Assembly (NCBI RefSeq): GCF_007164725.1
Contig: NZ_AP019697.1
Coordinates: 1,222,001-1,286,000 of the forward strand
Origin: Dialister hominis
Lineage (GTDB): Bacteria; Bacillota; Negativicutes; Veillonellales; Dialisteraceae
Reading direction: 5' to 3'
Length of the DNA: 64,000 nucleotides
Part shown: positions 43,193 to 53,800 of the stretch, in pieces
Position numbering within the stretch: the first letter of the stretch is position 1
How the letters are laid out: every line of letters starts with the position of its first letter
Notes under the pieces: model-generated
Databases searched by the model: none
What the model saw: only the letters and a program-made list of their open reading frames with translations
What the model was told of the DNA's origin: nothing
Translations under genes and position numbers: made by a program

Positions 43193-44145
43193 TATTTATC
43201 GAAGAGCTGGCTGACGGATGCATCATGGAAAATGCGGAGGATAGCTTCGCCAAGGAGCGGAGCAATGGAGAGAACCGTCAGTTTATCCTGGATTTTTTCC
43301 GGAGGAATCGGAAGAGAATTGGTAACAATCAGTTCCTTGATGTTGGAATTCTTGATTCTTTCGGTAGCCGGATCTGTCAGTACCGGATGGCAGACTGCAG
43401 CATATACGCTTTTAGCGCCATATTCGGCAAGAGCTTTGGCACCTTCGCAGAGGGATCCTGCTGTATCAACGATATCATCAACAACGAAGCAGTTTCTGTC
43501 TTTTACGTTGCCGATGATGTTCATGACTTTAGCAACGCCCGGTTCCGGACGTCTCTTTTCAATGATGGCGATCGGAGCACCTACACGGTCAGCCAGTTCT
43601 CTGGCTCTTGTTACGCCGCCAAAGTCAGGAGAAACGATGGTCAGGTTTTCCAGATTCTTGGATTTTACATAATCTGCCAGAAGAGATGCGGACATCAGAT
43701 GATCGACAGGAACATTGAAGAAGCCCTGGATCTGTCCTGCATGAAGGTCCATCGTTACAACTCTTGTCACGCCGGCAGTGGACATGAGATCGGCAACCAG
43801 CTTGGAGCTGATCGGTTCACGGCCTCTTGTCTTGCGGTCCTGACGAGCATATCCATAATATGGAACAACAACAGTGATGTGGCGTGCAGAAGCTCTCTTG
43901 AGCGCATCAACCATAATCAGCATTTCCATCAGGTTATCATTAACCGGAGCACCAGTCGGCTGAATGATAAAGCAGTCCTTACCACGGACGCTTTCATTAA
44001 TCATGACCTGTATTTCTCCATTATTGAAGCGGCCGCAGATTGCTTTACCGAGCGGGACTCCAATGTAGTCAGAAATTTCCTTTGCCAGAGCCAGATGCGC
44101 GGTACCCGTAAAAATCTTCAATTTAGAAGTGTCTTCCATGTCCAT
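43192..44145 (-). CDS. prs: Ribose-phosphate pyrophosphokinase (PRPP synthetase)
   Basis: The enzyme makes PRPP for nucleotide, histidine and NAD synthesis. The 317-residue sequence contains GKAICGRFNNGEIQVMINESVRGKDCFIIQP, YYGYARQDRKTRGREPISSKLVADL with the flexible-loop region, and the PRPP-binding VVDDIVDTAGSLCEGAKAL. GGGAGA lies 8 bases before ATG 44145. A 185-base gap separates it from glmU. PRPP also feeds the pyrimidine pathway encoded at 49179-57353. Confidence 0.97.
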   Translation of the reverse strand: MDMEDTSKLKIFTGTAHLALAKEISDYIGVPLGKAICGRFNNGEIQVMINESVRGKDCFIIQPTGAPVNDNLMEMLIMVDALKRASARHITVVVPYYGYARQDRKTRGREPISSKLVADLMSTAGVTRVVTMDLHAGQIQGFFNVPVDHLMSASLLADYVKSKNLENLTIVSPDFGGVTRARELADRVGAPIAIIEKRRPEPGVAKVMNIIGNVKDRNCFVVDDIVDTAGSLCEGAKALAEYGAKSVYAAVCHPVLTDPATERIKNSNIKELIVTNSLPIPPEKIQDKLTVLSIAPLLGEAILRIFHDASVSQLFDK

Positions 44146-44330
44146 TTGCTGATTCTCCCTTTCCTTTCACATAGATGAAAGTTAAAAATTTATATGGAAT
44201 TGCTGATTTGTCCCTAACCGGACTATTCCATTTCATTATATACCAGTTTCACTTGGATATCTGAAAATTTTTATTACTTTTTTGAAATTTAATCATAACA
44301 AAAGATTCACAAATTCACAGTGTCAAGGAA

Positions 44331-45710
44331 TTAATCTTTGTAAGTGTCATCCTTGACCCAGTCTTCGATATTTCTCTGCTTTGCGCGTGCAACAGAAAGC
44401 GCATTGGCAGGAACATCTTTTGTTATGGTAGACCCTGCTGCCGTAAAGGCGCGTTCTCCGATATGAACGGGAGCCACAAGGTTTGTATTGCATCCGATGA
44501 AAGCGTGATCATCAATTTTGCAGCGGTGTTTTTCCTTGCCGTCGAAGTTGACGGTAACGGTGCCGCAGCCGAAATTCACATTTTCGCCGAGATCGGAATC
44601 ACCGCAGTAAATGAGATGCGGAAGCTTTGTGCCATTTCCAACAGTAGAATTCTTCACTTCTACGAAGTTTCCGATCTTTATGTGATCATGAAGGTCGGTA
44701 TTTGGACGAAGATGAACGAAAGGTCCGATTTCATTATAAGAGCCGATTTTGCATTCATGTGCATAAACGCGGTTCAGATGAGTAAAGCTGCCGCAGGTGA
44801 CATCTGTCAGCTGGGTATCGGGACCAATGACGCATCCTTCCCCAATCACGGTATGACTTTCAAGGATCGTCCCCGGATAAAGGATGGTGTCTCTTCCCAC
44901 TTTTACATCCTGTCCGATATATGTATTCTCCGGATTTATGATGCTGACGCCTTCAGCCATCAATTCCTCTGCCTTGCGGAGGCGGAGAATCCTGTCTGCC
45001 TCAGCAAGCTGAATGCGTGAATTGACGCCTTCGGTTTCTTCAGGATTATCGCAGATCTTCGGAATGACTTTCTTTCCATCGCGGATCATGATGCCAAACA
45101 CGTCGGTCAGGTAATACTCGCCCTGCGCGTTTTTGTTGTCAATACGTCCCAAAGCATCAATGAGATCCTTTGCGCGGAACACATAGGTCCCCGTATTGAT
45201 TTCATGAACGGAAAGCTGCTCAGGCGTCCCGTCCTTCTGCTCTACGATGCATGTCATATTCCCTTTTTCATCACGGAGAACCCTTCCGTATCCGAATGGA
45301 TTATCCAGAACAGCAGTCAAAACCGCAGCGGATGCTCCATTGGAAATGCATGTATCCGTCAGATCCCTGATTGTCTCAGCGCGAAGAAGCGGGGTGTCTC
45401 CGCAGACGACAAGAACATATCCTTCCGGATCATCCTTGAATTCAGGCAGCGCCTGCATGACGGCATGACCTGTTCCGAGCTGTTCTTCCTGATGCACAAA
45501 TACGACTTCTTTATCTTCCAGGCATTCTCTTACAAGTTTTTCCTTAAAACCTGTGATTACGACACACTTTTCAAATCCGCCCAGTCTGACAACACGGATG
45601 ACCTGCTCAGCCATCGGTACGCCGCACACACGGTGAAGCACCTTGGGATAAGCAGATTTCATACGGGTTCCCTGACCGGCTGCCAAAATGACGGCTGTCA
45701 ACTCTGCCAT
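44331..45710 (-). CDS. glmU: Bifunctional GlcNAc-1-phosphate uridyltransferase / GlcN-1-phosphate acetyltransferase
   Basis: GlmU makes UDP-GlcNAc for peptidoglycan and lipid A. The first half (about 1-230) is a nucleotidyltransferase with VILAAGQGTRMKSAYPKVLH, VVCGDTPLL and NTGTYVF. The second half is a left-handed beta-helix of hexapeptide repeats with IGPFVHLRPNTDL and NFVEVKNSTVGNGTKLPHLIYCGD. AGGAGG lies before ATG 45710 (459 residues, normal); an in-frame extension upstream is spurious. It has its own promoter at 45813-45841. Confidence 0.97.
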   Translation of the reverse strand: MAELTAVILAAGQGTRMKSAYPKVLHRVCGVPMAEQVIRVVRLGGFEKCVVITGFKEKLVRECLEDKEVVFVHQEEQLGTGHAVMQALPEFKDDPEGYVLVVCGDTPLLRAETIRDLTDTCISNGASAAVLTAVLDNPFGYGRVLRDEKGNMTCIVEQKDGTPEQLSVHEINTGTYVFRAKDLIDALGRIDNKNAQGEYYLTDVFGIMIRDGKKVIPKICDNPEETEGVNSRIQLAEADRILRLRKAEELMAEGVSIINPENTYIGQDVKVGRDTILYPGTILESHTVIGEGCVIGPDTQLTDVTCGSFTHLNRVYAHECKIGSYNEIGPFVHLRPNTDLHDHIKIGNFVEVKNSTVGNGTKLPHLIYCGDSDLGENVNFGCGTVTVNFDGKEKHRCKIDDHAFIGCNTNLVAPVHIGERAFTAAGSTITKDVPANALSVARAKQRNIEDWVKDDTYKD

Positions 45711-45812
45711 ACAACCTCCTGAACTGCAACAAAATGAAATGCAAAATACCGGAAAAGAATTTCCCAGAGCTTTTGTGTTCAAATAAAAAATTTAATAAAA
45801 CCCATGAGTTTT

Positions 45813-45841
45813 ATTTTAGCAAATGACACATCTCATGGCAA
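45813..45841 (-). promoter_or_regulatory. Promoter of glmU
   Basis: On the minus strand TTGCCA (45836-45841), 17 bases and TAAAAT (45813-45818) lie about 100 bases upstream of glmU. Confidence 0.7.
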
Positions 45842-45912
45842 GGAAAACAGCGTATACATAAGAAAAAATCATCCTGAAAAATACAGTTCATGAAAACTTT
45901 CCTGTGTATTGG

Positions 45913-45960
45913 CGAAAAAGTAAAAGCAGGCGGCCATAAGACCACCTGCCTGCTTTTATT
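45913..45960. terminator. Terminator of the 3D hydrolase gene
   Basis: AAAAGCAGGC (45922-45931) and GCCTGCTTTT (45948-45957) form a 10-bp stem around a 16-base loop. T-rich tracts lie on both sides; on the minus strand CTTTTT follows. Confidence 0.75.
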
Positions 45961-47224
45961 TTATGAGATAGACTGTTACGCGCGGTTTTGTTCCCCACGC
46001 ATATGCCTGATCTAATGTATCAACTCCGACATCAATAATCATGCCATGAATGGCGCCGCCGATATCATCACAGATAGCGTAGCCATATCCTTCAATGAAA
46101 ACGATGCTTCCAAGCGGAATTACATTAGGATCGACAGCGGCGTGACCCTTCCCTGCAAAACCGCCAAGCGCCGTATGCCCGTTTCCATTCCCGTCATTTG
46201 GCGTATAAGCTGTTGCTTCCATGTGGAACACCTTGATATAGTTTCCGGTAAAGCGCGGCGGATCATCCAGTCTTTTCCAGACATTGCTGTCTACGCTCCC
46301 CGTCCTTGCCAGATTCTGCTCAGCCTGGAAAGCTTTTACTGCATCAGCCGTGCTCTGCCCGTAAACACCGTCAGCCGTTCCGGGATTGTATCCATGCAGA
46401 AGAAGCTTGTTTTGAAGAAGAATGACCTTTTTTCCCGAATCGCCCAAAGCAAGGGAGAAATCCCCCGGCCTGTCTGCATAGGCCTGAGACAAGGCATCCA
46501 GTGTCCCTTCATCAATTTCTCCTGTTTCAGAAATTCCCTGATCTCCCTGGAAAGCTTTCACCGCATTGGCGGTAAGTCCGCCGTAAATACCGTCAACTGT
46601 CCCGTCAAGATATCCAAGCTTCTTCAGCTTATTCTGGATATCGAGCACCCGGTCTCCGCTGTCTCCGATTCCATACAAGCGGGATGGGCGGTTTGACCTG
46701 GCCTGGGCGCTCTCCTGACTGCTTTTCCCTTTAAGAGAATTGTATGTCATCTCATCAATCACGCCGGATACAGGAAATCCATGATCCTTCTGGTAAGCCC
46801 TGACAGCATTTTCCGTGTCCTGCCCGTAAACGCCATCAATGCCGCCTTTCAGATAGCCGGCTTTCTGCAGCCTCAGCTGCATATCAACGATGACGTCTCC
46901 CCTGTTGCCAGATGCATACACGACTCCACCCCCATTGCGGTAGCCGGAGTTCTCATTTCTTCGGATGGATGCAATGGTCGCATCATCTGCTTTCCCTGTC
47001 GCAAGAAGCCCGTGATCCTTCTGGAAAAGGAATACTGCTTCTTTTGTCGTCGAGCCGTAGTCTCCATCTACGGTTCTGGCTAAATAGCCTGCCTGGACAA
47101 GTGCATTCTGCAGATCAGCAACCGCGCTTCCACTCATACCTGCCGTCAGCGTTTCCGCTGAAACAGCCATGGAAGTCATGAGCCACAAAACGGCTGCACA
47201 GCTCCATTTATATAAGTCACGCAC
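45956..47224 (-). CDS. Secreted cell-wall protein: four peptidoglycan-binding repeats plus 3D domain
   Basis: The start GTG at 47224 follows GGAGGTG at about 7 bases and opens a signal peptide (RDLYKWSCAAVLWLMTSMAVSA). Four PG_binding_1 repeats follow, each built on L(Q/K)x(A/K)GY...DGxYG..T..AV..FQ. They are joined by Ser/Arg-rich linkers. The last 80 residues form a 3D domain with three conserved Asp in AAVDPNVIPLGS, CDDIGG and MIIDVGVD, as in MltA/RpfB-type murein hydrolases. It probably cleaves or remodels peptidoglycan in the periplasm. The product has 422 residues and no neighbour suggests a partner. Confidence 0.88.
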   Translation of the reverse strand: MRDLYKWSCAAVLWLMTSMAVSAETLTAGMSGSAVADLQNALVQAGYLARTVDGDYGSTTKEAVFLFQKDHGLLATGKADDATIASIRRNENSGYRNGGGVVYASGNRGDVIVDMQLRLQKAGYLKGGIDGVYGQDTENAVRAYQKDHGFPVSGVIDEMTYNSLKGKSSQESAQARSNRPSRLYGIGDSGDRVLDIQNKLKKLGYLDGTVDGIYGGLTANAVKAFQGDQGISETGEIDEGTLDALSQAYADRPGDFSLALGDSGKKVILLQNKLLLHGYNPGTADGVYGQSTADAVKAFQAEQNLARTGSVDSNVWKRLDDPPRFTGNYIKVFHMEATAYTPNDGNGNGHTALGGFAGKGHAAVDPNVIPLGSIVFIEGYGYAICDDIGGAIHGMIIDVGVDTLDQAYAWGTKPRVTVYLIK

Positions 47225-47249
47225 ATCTATCACCTCCACGAACTTCTGT

Positions 47250-47278
47250 ATTTTACCATTTTTCGCCAAATTTGTAAA
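47250..47278 (-). promoter_or_regulatory. Promoter of the 3D hydrolase gene
   Basis: On the minus strand TTTACA (47273-47278), 17 bases and TAAAAT (47250-47255) lie 25 bases before the GTG start. The short leader leaves no room for a riboswitch. Confidence 0.8.
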
Positions 47279-47589
47279 AATATGCCTGAAACCCCTTGTT
47301 TTATAAATGCAAAATCTTCTGATTTCCTTTATTCTTCACCGCACGATTTCAGAAAAATGCATCGTGGTTTGAAATGTTTCAAAATGCATGAAATATACAA
47401 TGGCATCCCAAATTACCGCATGTTTTTGAGCCCTCATCCTGGCATGTGTCCATCCCACGCGTACACATGCAGCAGGAAAGCTCCTCTCCTTTCATGTATG
47501 CATTCCTTTCGCCCTGTATCTTTGGACTTTTACTGGCTTTTCCTTAACTTTTCTAATCCTCCCGTCATGATAAATTTATATTCATGATG
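47279..47589. other. Intergenic region without recognisable gene
   Basis: The 311 bases between the two divergent promoters hold only short, uncharacteristic open frames without ribosome sites. I see no riboswitch, repeat or tRNA here. Confidence 0.5.
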
Positions 47590-47618
47590 TTGTACAAAGC
47601 GGCAAAACATTATATAAT
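47590..47618 (+). promoter_or_regulatory. Promoter of the AGCS symporter gene
   Basis: TTGTAC (47590-47595), 17 bases and TATAAT (47613-47618) lie about 50 bases upstream of the start. Confidence 0.85.
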
Positions 47619-47669
47619 GAGTTGAATTTGTACATATATATTGTATTAAAAGAAGAAGAAGAGTATGGT

Positions 47670-49103
47670 ATGGAGTCATTAAACGACATTGTCTCATCAA
47701 TCAACGGCGTCCTGTGGTCGTCAGTCATCATTGTCCTTTTGGTAGGCGCAGGCGTGTACTTTACCATCCGCACAAAAGCAGTACAGCTTCGCTATTTCGG
47801 CACGATGTTCAAACTGATAGCAAATACGGCCGGCACAAAAACAGAAGGAAATGAAATTTCTCCTTTCCAGGCGTTCTGCGTCAGTACAGCATCCCGAGTC
47901 GGCGTAGGCAATATTGCCGGCATTGCAATTGCTATTGTATCCGGCGGTCCTGGAGCTATTTTCTGGATGTGGTTCATTGCTGTCATCGGTTCGGCTACAG
48001 GATTTGTAGAAAGTACCCTGGCTCAGATTTACAAGGTTCCGCGTGAAGGCGGAAATGGTTTCAGAGGCGGTCCTGCTTACTACCTGAAAAATGGTTTAGG
48101 CCACAAACTCTGGGCAGCTATCTTTGCCATCCTCATTTCCGTTACTTACGGCATGATTTACAACTCCGTCCAGTCCAATACTATTTCCCTTGCGCTGAAC
48201 CATGCACTTGGTGCTGACCGTATGGTCGTCGGAGCTGTTGTTACAGTTCTTGCCATGGCTGTCATCTGCGGCGGCATGGGACGTATTGCCCGCGTCACTG
48301 AATGGATGGTTCCCCTCATGGCAGGCCTTTACATCGTTATTGCGCTTGGCATCATGATTTACAACATCACGGATATGCCGCATGTTTTCTACATCATTTT
48401 CAGAGATGCATTTGACTGGCAGGCTGCATTTGGCGGCGGCATGGGCGCTGCTGTCCTGACTGGTTTCAAGAGAGGCCTCTTCTCCAATGAAGCCGGCGAA
48501 GGTTCTGTTCCAAACGCAGCTGCAACAGCTGATGCCAATCATCCGGTTGTACAGGGCCTGATCCAGGCATTCGGCGTATATGTCGATACACTCTTCATCT
48601 GCTCTGCTTCTGCATTCATTGTTCTTTTAACTGGTGATTATGCATCTACCGGACTGACCGGTATCGAACTGGTACAGTGGGATCTGGCGCAGTACTTTGG
48701 ACCTATGGCTCCAAAAGCCGTTTCCATCCTGATTTTCCTCTTTGCATTCACCTCTCTTATCGGCAACTACTACTATGGTGAAATCAATATCGGCCATCTG
48801 ACTCATAAAAAATGGCCGCTGAATCTCTTCCGCGTACTGATCGCTGTCATGATTTTCTGGGGTTCCATTGCTGATCTTCCGCTCGTCTGGAATCTGGCTG
48901 ACCTCTTCATGGCATTCATGGTTCTGACAAACGTTACAGCTATTCTCCTCTTATTCCCGCAGGTTCGTACATGCCTGAAGGATTATGAAGACCAGCTTGC
49001 AAAAGGCATCAAGCTTCCGATTTTCCACAAGAAAGTACTCAAGAACCAGAAGGGTATCGTATGGTGGGATGACGAGAACAACTTCAACGGCGCTAAGAAA
49101 TAA
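47670..49103 (+). CDS. Sodium:alanine/glycine symporter (AGCS family)
   Basis: This membrane protein of 477 residues has about ten helices and imports small neutral amino acids with sodium. Family signatures are FQAFCVSTASRVGVGNIAGIAIAI, GFVESTLAQIYK, and GFKRGLFSNEAGEGSVPNAAATA near the middle. I prefer ATG 47670 (MESLNDIVSS) after a purine-rich GAAGAAGAAGAG stretch; a frame extending 48 bases upstream would read into the leader. It stands alone between its own promoter and a two-way terminator. Alanine or glycine specificity is not resolvable. Confidence 0.93.
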   Translation: MESLNDIVSSINGVLWSSVIIVLLVGAGVYFTIRTKAVQLRYFGTMFKLIANTAGTKTEGNEISPFQAFCVSTASRVGVGNIAGIAIAIVSGGPGAIFWMWFIAVIGSATGFVESTLAQIYKVPREGGNGFRGGPAYYLKNGLGHKLWAAIFAILISVTYGMIYNSVQSNTISLALNHALGADRMVVGAVVTVLAMAVICGGMGRIARVTEWMVPLMAGLYIVIALGIMIYNITDMPHVFYIIFRDAFDWQAAFGGGMGAAVLTGFKRGLFSNEAGEGSVPNAAATADANHPVVQGLIQAFGVYVDTLFICSASAFIVLLTGDYASTGLTGIELVQWDLAQYFGPMAPKAVSILIFLFAFTSLIGNYYYGEINIGHLTHKKWPLNLFRVLIAVMIFWGSIADLPLVWNLADLFMAFMVLTNVTAILLLFPQVRTCLKDYEDQLAKGIKLPIFHKKVLKNQKGIVWWDDENNFNGAKK

Positions 49104-49134
49104 CGCTGTCCCCATCATTCTTAATAAGCATTTG

Positions 49135-49166
49135 AAAAGGACTGCTCAATGAGCAGTCCTTTTTGT
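49135..49166. terminator. Bidirectional terminator between the AGCS gene and pyrD
   Basis: AAAAGGACTGCTC and GAGCAGTCCTTTT form a 13-bp stem with a 3-base loop, flanked by A and T runs, between convergent genes. Confidence 0.9.
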
Positions 49167-49178
49167 GTTGGCTTTCTA

Positions 49179-50087
49179 TTAAGCTTTCAGCGTACCAACG
49201 ATTTCCTGAATATCCTTGACGCCGTTCTTATCGCACCATTCATCCATTTCATCGGCAATACGTTCCATGGCATTAGGATCAATGATATTGGCTGTGCCGA
49301 TCTGAACCGTATCTGCGCCTGCCATCATAAACTCAATGGCATCGATGCCGGTCATGATGCCGCCTAATCCGGATACCGGAATATTGACGGCCTTTGCCAC
49401 CTGCCATACCATGCGGAGCGCAACCGGCTTGATGGCAGGGCCGGCGAATCCGCCTGTTATATTTCCAAGAATCGGGCGTCTTGTCCTGACATCAATGGCA
49501 AGTCCTAAAAGCGTATTGACAAGGGACAGTGAATCAGCGCCTGCATCTTCCACCGCTTTTGCAATCGTGACGATATCGGTCACGTTCGGTGACAGCTTTA
49601 CGATAACAGGAAGATTCGTGCTGTCCTTGATGGCTCTTGTCACAGCGGCTGCCTGTTTGGGATCTGTCCCGAAAGCAACACCGCCTTCCTTGACATTCGG
49701 GCAGGAAATATTGACTTCCAGCGCATCAACGCCGTCTACCGTCAGCATTTTTGCACATTCTGCATATTCTTCGGTCGTCTTCCCCACCATATTGGCGATG
49801 AAAGGAACGCCCAGCTTTTTAACCTTGGGAAGGTAATGCTCAATAAAGTAAGGAACACCTGGATTTTCAAGGCCGATGGCATTCAGCATGCCGGAATCCG
49901 TTTCAGCAACGCGTATGCCTTCATTTCCTTTCCAGGGAGTCGGCGCAAGGCCCTTCCCGGAAATGGCGCCGACTTTATTCATGTCGACGTATTCAGCAAT
50001 TTCAAGTCCGAAGCCTACTGTCCCGGACGCGCCGATCAGCGGTGTTTTCATCGGGATTCCCAGGTAATTTACCGACAGATTTGTCAT
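49179..50087 (-). CDS. pyrD: Dihydroorotate dehydrogenase, class 1B catalytic subunit
   Basis: The enzyme oxidises dihydroorotate to orotate. The 302-residue FMN barrel starts NLSVNYLGIPMKTPLIGASGTVGFG. It has NISCPNVKEGGVAFG with the catalytic Cys of class 1B, and ends with IPVSGLGGIMTGIDAIEFMMAGADTVQIGTA. Class 1B enzymes need the electron-transfer subunit PyrK to use NAD, and pyrK directly precedes it with a 4-base overlap. It is last in the pyr operon. Confidence 0.96.
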   Translation of the reverse strand: MTNLSVNYLGIPMKTPLIGASGTVGFGLEIAEYVDMNKVGAISGKGLAPTPWKGNEGIRVAETDSGMLNAIGLENPGVPYFIEHYLPKVKKLGVPFIANMVGKTTEEYAECAKMLTVDGVDALEVNISCPNVKEGGVAFGTDPKQAAAVTRAIKDSTNLPVIVKLSPNVTDIVTIAKAVEDAGADSLSLVNTLLGLAIDVRTRRPILGNITGGFAGPAIKPVALRMVWQVAKAVNIPVSGLGGIMTGIDAIEFMMAGADTVQIGTANIIDPNAMERIADEMDEWCDKNGVKDIQEIVGTLKA

Positions 50088-50851
50088 AATACTACCTCCT
50101 CTGCGTTAAACACCGGGCCGTCAGTGCATACCTTGTAATGGCCTTCGCCTGACTTCTTGTCGCAAACGCAGCCAAGGCATGTGCCAATGCCGCATCCCAT
50201 TCTTCTCTCCATAGAGACTTCGCAGTATACGCCTGCCGTCTTTGCCATTTCTGCGGCAGTCTTCATCATGATGGCTGGTCCGCATACGCAGGCTTCGTCC
50301 ACCTTTTCTTCAGCAAACATCTGAGGAAGCACGGAGACGGAGAATCCTTTGATTCCATAAGATCCATCATCCGTCGTTACGATCATTTTCCTGACCGTAT
50401 CCGGGAATAAATCCTTCCAGAATACTTCTTCCTTATTTCTGCCGCCGATGACAACGGTCATCTGTCCAGGTCTTGCCTGTCTTGCCATGAAAAGGATCGG
50501 CGCAATTCCAATGCCGCCGCCAATGCCTACGATATGATCCTTATCCATGGAAAAGGATGTGCCAAGAGGCCCTAAGCTGTCTACGACATCCCCTTCCTTC
50601 AGATGGGACATGGCTTCTGTTCCTTTTCCGACGATACGGTAAATGATTTCAACGAGTCCCTTTTCAGGGTCCGTTCCCGCAATGGAAATCGGACGCCTTA
50701 AAAGGTAACGCGGATCATTGACTTTCATATGGATGAACTGTCCTGGCTTTGCTTCTCTGGCTGTCAGCGGAAGTTCAATCTGCATCTGCCAGATGTCCTT
50801 AGCAATCTTCTTATGAAGCCGGATAATTCCTTTTTCTACATAACCTGCCAT
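50084..50851 (-). CDS. pyrK: Dihydroorotate dehydrogenase electron-transfer subunit
   Basis: PyrK carries FAD and a 2Fe-2S cluster and passes electrons from PyrD to NAD. The 255-residue protein has a flavin domain (DPRYLLRRPISIAGTD), an NAD domain (GIGGGIGIAPILFMARQA) and the cluster ligands in RRMGCGIGTCLGCVCDKKSGEGHYKVCTDGPVF, four Cys in the usual spacing. It starts 6 bases after the carB stop and overlaps pyrD by 4 bases. Confidence 0.96.
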   Translation of the reverse strand: MAGYVEKGIIRLHKKIAKDIWQMQIELPLTAREAKPGQFIHMKVNDPRYLLRRPISIAGTDPEKGLVEIIYRIVGKGTEAMSHLKEGDVVDSLGPLGTSFSMDKDHIVGIGGGIGIAPILFMARQARPGQMTVVIGGRNKEEVFWKDLFPDTVRKMIVTTDDGSYGIKGFSVSVLPQMFAEEKVDEACVCGPAIMMKTAAEMAKTAGVYCEVSMERRMGCGIGTCLGCVCDKKSGEGHYKVCTDGPVFNAEEVVL

Positions 50852-50857
50852 GCTTTT

Positions 50858-53800
50858 TCAGTTCTCCTTCACATAATCCTGAATGGCTTCCACGTGATAG
50901 CCATCTCCGGTCGATGCCATGACACGCAGTACTTCCTTGGCTGTATCCAGAGAAGTAATGCACGGGATGGCAAGTTCTACCGCAATGCGGCGGAGGTCAT
51001 AGCCTTCCTGTTCGATTTGGCTTCCATAGGAAATCGTATTGAGTACCATGTCTACCTTGCCAAGTTTCAGATACTTTTCGCAGTTTTCGCCCTTTTCATG
51101 GATCTTCTTGATGATTTCAACCGGAATTCCAAGGTTCTGGAAATAGGAACCTGTACCGGATGTACAGATCAGACGATATCCGAGGTTGACGAACCCGCGG
51201 GCAAGTTCAGCTGTTTCGGGCTTATCGCGGTCGCTGACGGTAATCAGGACATTGCCATGGGACGGAACGGTAAGATGCGCAGCAACGACTGCTTTGTAAA
51301 GTGCTTCCTGATAGGTGTGTCCGATGCCCATGACTTCGCCGGTGGATTTCATTTCCGGCCCGAGCTTGATTTCAACAAGTCCCAGCTTGGAGAAAGAGAA
51401 TACCGGTGCTTTAACGGCTACATAGCCTTTGTCCGGCACGAGTCCGAGCGGAAGCCCTGTATCCTTCAGGGATTCACCAAGAGCGACTCTTGTTGCATAT
51501 TCAACCATGTTGATGCCGGTAATCTTGCTCATGAATGGAACCGTACGGCTGGCTCTCGGATTGACTTCAATGACATAGACCTTGCCATTGACTACGATGA
51601 ACTGGATATTGACGAGGCCCTTGACGTTCATGGCTCTTGCAATTCTTCCTGTGTAATCAGTCAGTGTTTCAATGATTTCCTGCGAGAGATGCTGCGGAGG
51701 ATAAACGGCAATGGAGTCGCCGGAATGAACGCCGGAACGTTCAATCTGTTCCATGATGCCCGGGATGCAGACATCGACGCCATCGGAAATGGCATCGACT
51801 TCCACTTCACGGCCGACCATGTACTGGTCGATCAGGACCGGATGCTCATGGGATGCGACAACGGCTTCCTTCAGGTACTGTTTCAGTTCAGCCTGATCAT
51901 AAACGATCTGCATGGCTCTTCCCCCAAGGACGTAGCTTGGGCGGACAATCAGCGGATAATCAAGTTCCTCCGTCTTTGCCATAGCTTCTTCAACACTTTC
52001 GACAAGGCAGCCCTTCGGGCGTGCAATGCCAAGCTGGCCCATCAATGTATCAAAACGTTCACGGTCTTCTGCCATATCGATGGATTCATTGGAGGAACCG
52101 ATAATGCGGATGCCGCGTTTTGCCATCGGTGTTGCCAGGTTGATGGCAGTCTGGCCGCCGAACTGGCAGATGACGCCTTCCGGTTTTTCCTTATCGATGA
52201 TTTCCATGACATCCTGTTCTGTCAGTGGTTCAAAGTACAGGGAATCGGATGTATCAAAGTCGGTCGAAACGGTTTCCGGGTTGTTGTTGATGACGATGGA
52301 TTTCTTTCCTGCCTTCCTGAGAGCCCAGGAAGCATGAACGGAGCAGTAGTCAAATTCGATGCCCTGCCCGATGCGGATCGGACCGGAGCCGAATACGACG
52401 ACGGAACCCTTCCCCTGCGGCTTTACTTCGTCTTCTGCGCCGTAGGTGGAGTAGTAATATGGCGTATGCGCTTCAAATTCAGCAGCGCAGGTATCTACCA
52501 TCTTGAAGTCCGGATGCACGTTGGCTTTTCTCTTGAAGTTTTCCACTTCTTTGGGAGTAACTTCGCAGAAATGCGCAATCGCTTCATCAGGCATCTGGAT
52601 TCTCTTGGCAGCCTTCAGGGATTCTACCGTCAGTCCTTCCTTCATGAGACGGCGTTCCATCATAATGATGTTCTGGATCTTGTAGATGAAGAAGAGGTCG
52701 ATTCTTGTAATGCGGTTGATTTCTTCAGGTTCGATGCCTCTTCTGAGTGCTTCAGCGACAACAAAGATTCTTTCATTGTCAATGCGTCTCAAGAGGCAGC
52801 GGATATCATAGAGGGACTGTCCGTCAAGCTTGTCGAGGTGCAGGTAGCCGCCTCCGACTTCGAGGGAACGGAGTGCTTTAAGAAGAGCACCTTCCAGTGT
52901 ACGGTCGAGCGCCATGACTTCGCCGGTTGCCTTCATCTGCGTTCCGATTTCGCGGTCGGCAAGCGTGAACTTTTCAAACGGCCATCTCGGGAATTTGCAT
53001 ACGACATAGTCGATCGACGGTTCAAAGCATGCTTTTGTATTTCCTGTAATGGCATTGGTGATTTCATCAAGATGCATGCCAAGGGCAATCTTTGCTGCTA
53101 CTTTGGCAATCGGATAGCCGGTTGCTTTCGATGCCAGAGCCGATGAACGGCTGACACGCGGATTGACTTCGATGACGTAGTACTGGTTCGTCTTGGTATC
53201 AAGGCCGTACTGTACGTTGCAGCCGCCTTCGATGCGGAGATAGCGGATGATATCAAGGGAAGCTGTACGGAGCATCTGGTACTGCTGGTCTGTCAGAGTC
53301 TGCGTCGGAGCGACAACAATGGAATCGCCTGTATGAACACCGACAGGATCGATATTTTCCATAGCGCAGACGATAATGCAGTTATCAGCACCGTCTCTCA
53401 TGACTTCGAATTCTACTTCTTTCCAGCCGGCGATGCTGCGTTCAACCAGAATCTGATTGATCGGAGAAAGCTTGATGCCGCGGTTGGCGATTTCTTCCAT
53501 TTCATAGCGGTCATGCGCAATGCCGCCGCCTGTACCGCCCAGTGTATAAGCGGGGCGGATGATGACCGGGTATCCGATCTTATCTGCGAAAGCAACAGCA
53601 GGTTCCAGGTCTTCGAAAATTTCAGATTCAGGAACCGGCTGATGGATTTCTTTCATAGCTTCCTTAAAGAGTTCTCTGTCTTCTGCATGCTTGATTGCAT
53701 GGAGAGAAGAGCCGAGGAGTTTTACATTATACTTGTCCAGCACACCTGCATCAGCAAGCTGTACTGCCATGTTAAGGCCGACCTGTCCGCCAAGCGTGGC

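Noticed and set aside
47279-47589. Possible glycine or c-di-AMP riboswitch before the AGCS or 3D hydrolase gene
   Set aside because: Both genes have promoters only 25-50 bases from their starts, so the leaders are too short, and no conserved riboswitch blocks are visible.
50729-53146. Open frame of 805 codons antisense to carB and pyrK
   Set aside because: Cys/Asp/Phe-rich composition, no recognisable domain, and complete overlap with well-conserved carB make it a shadow frame.
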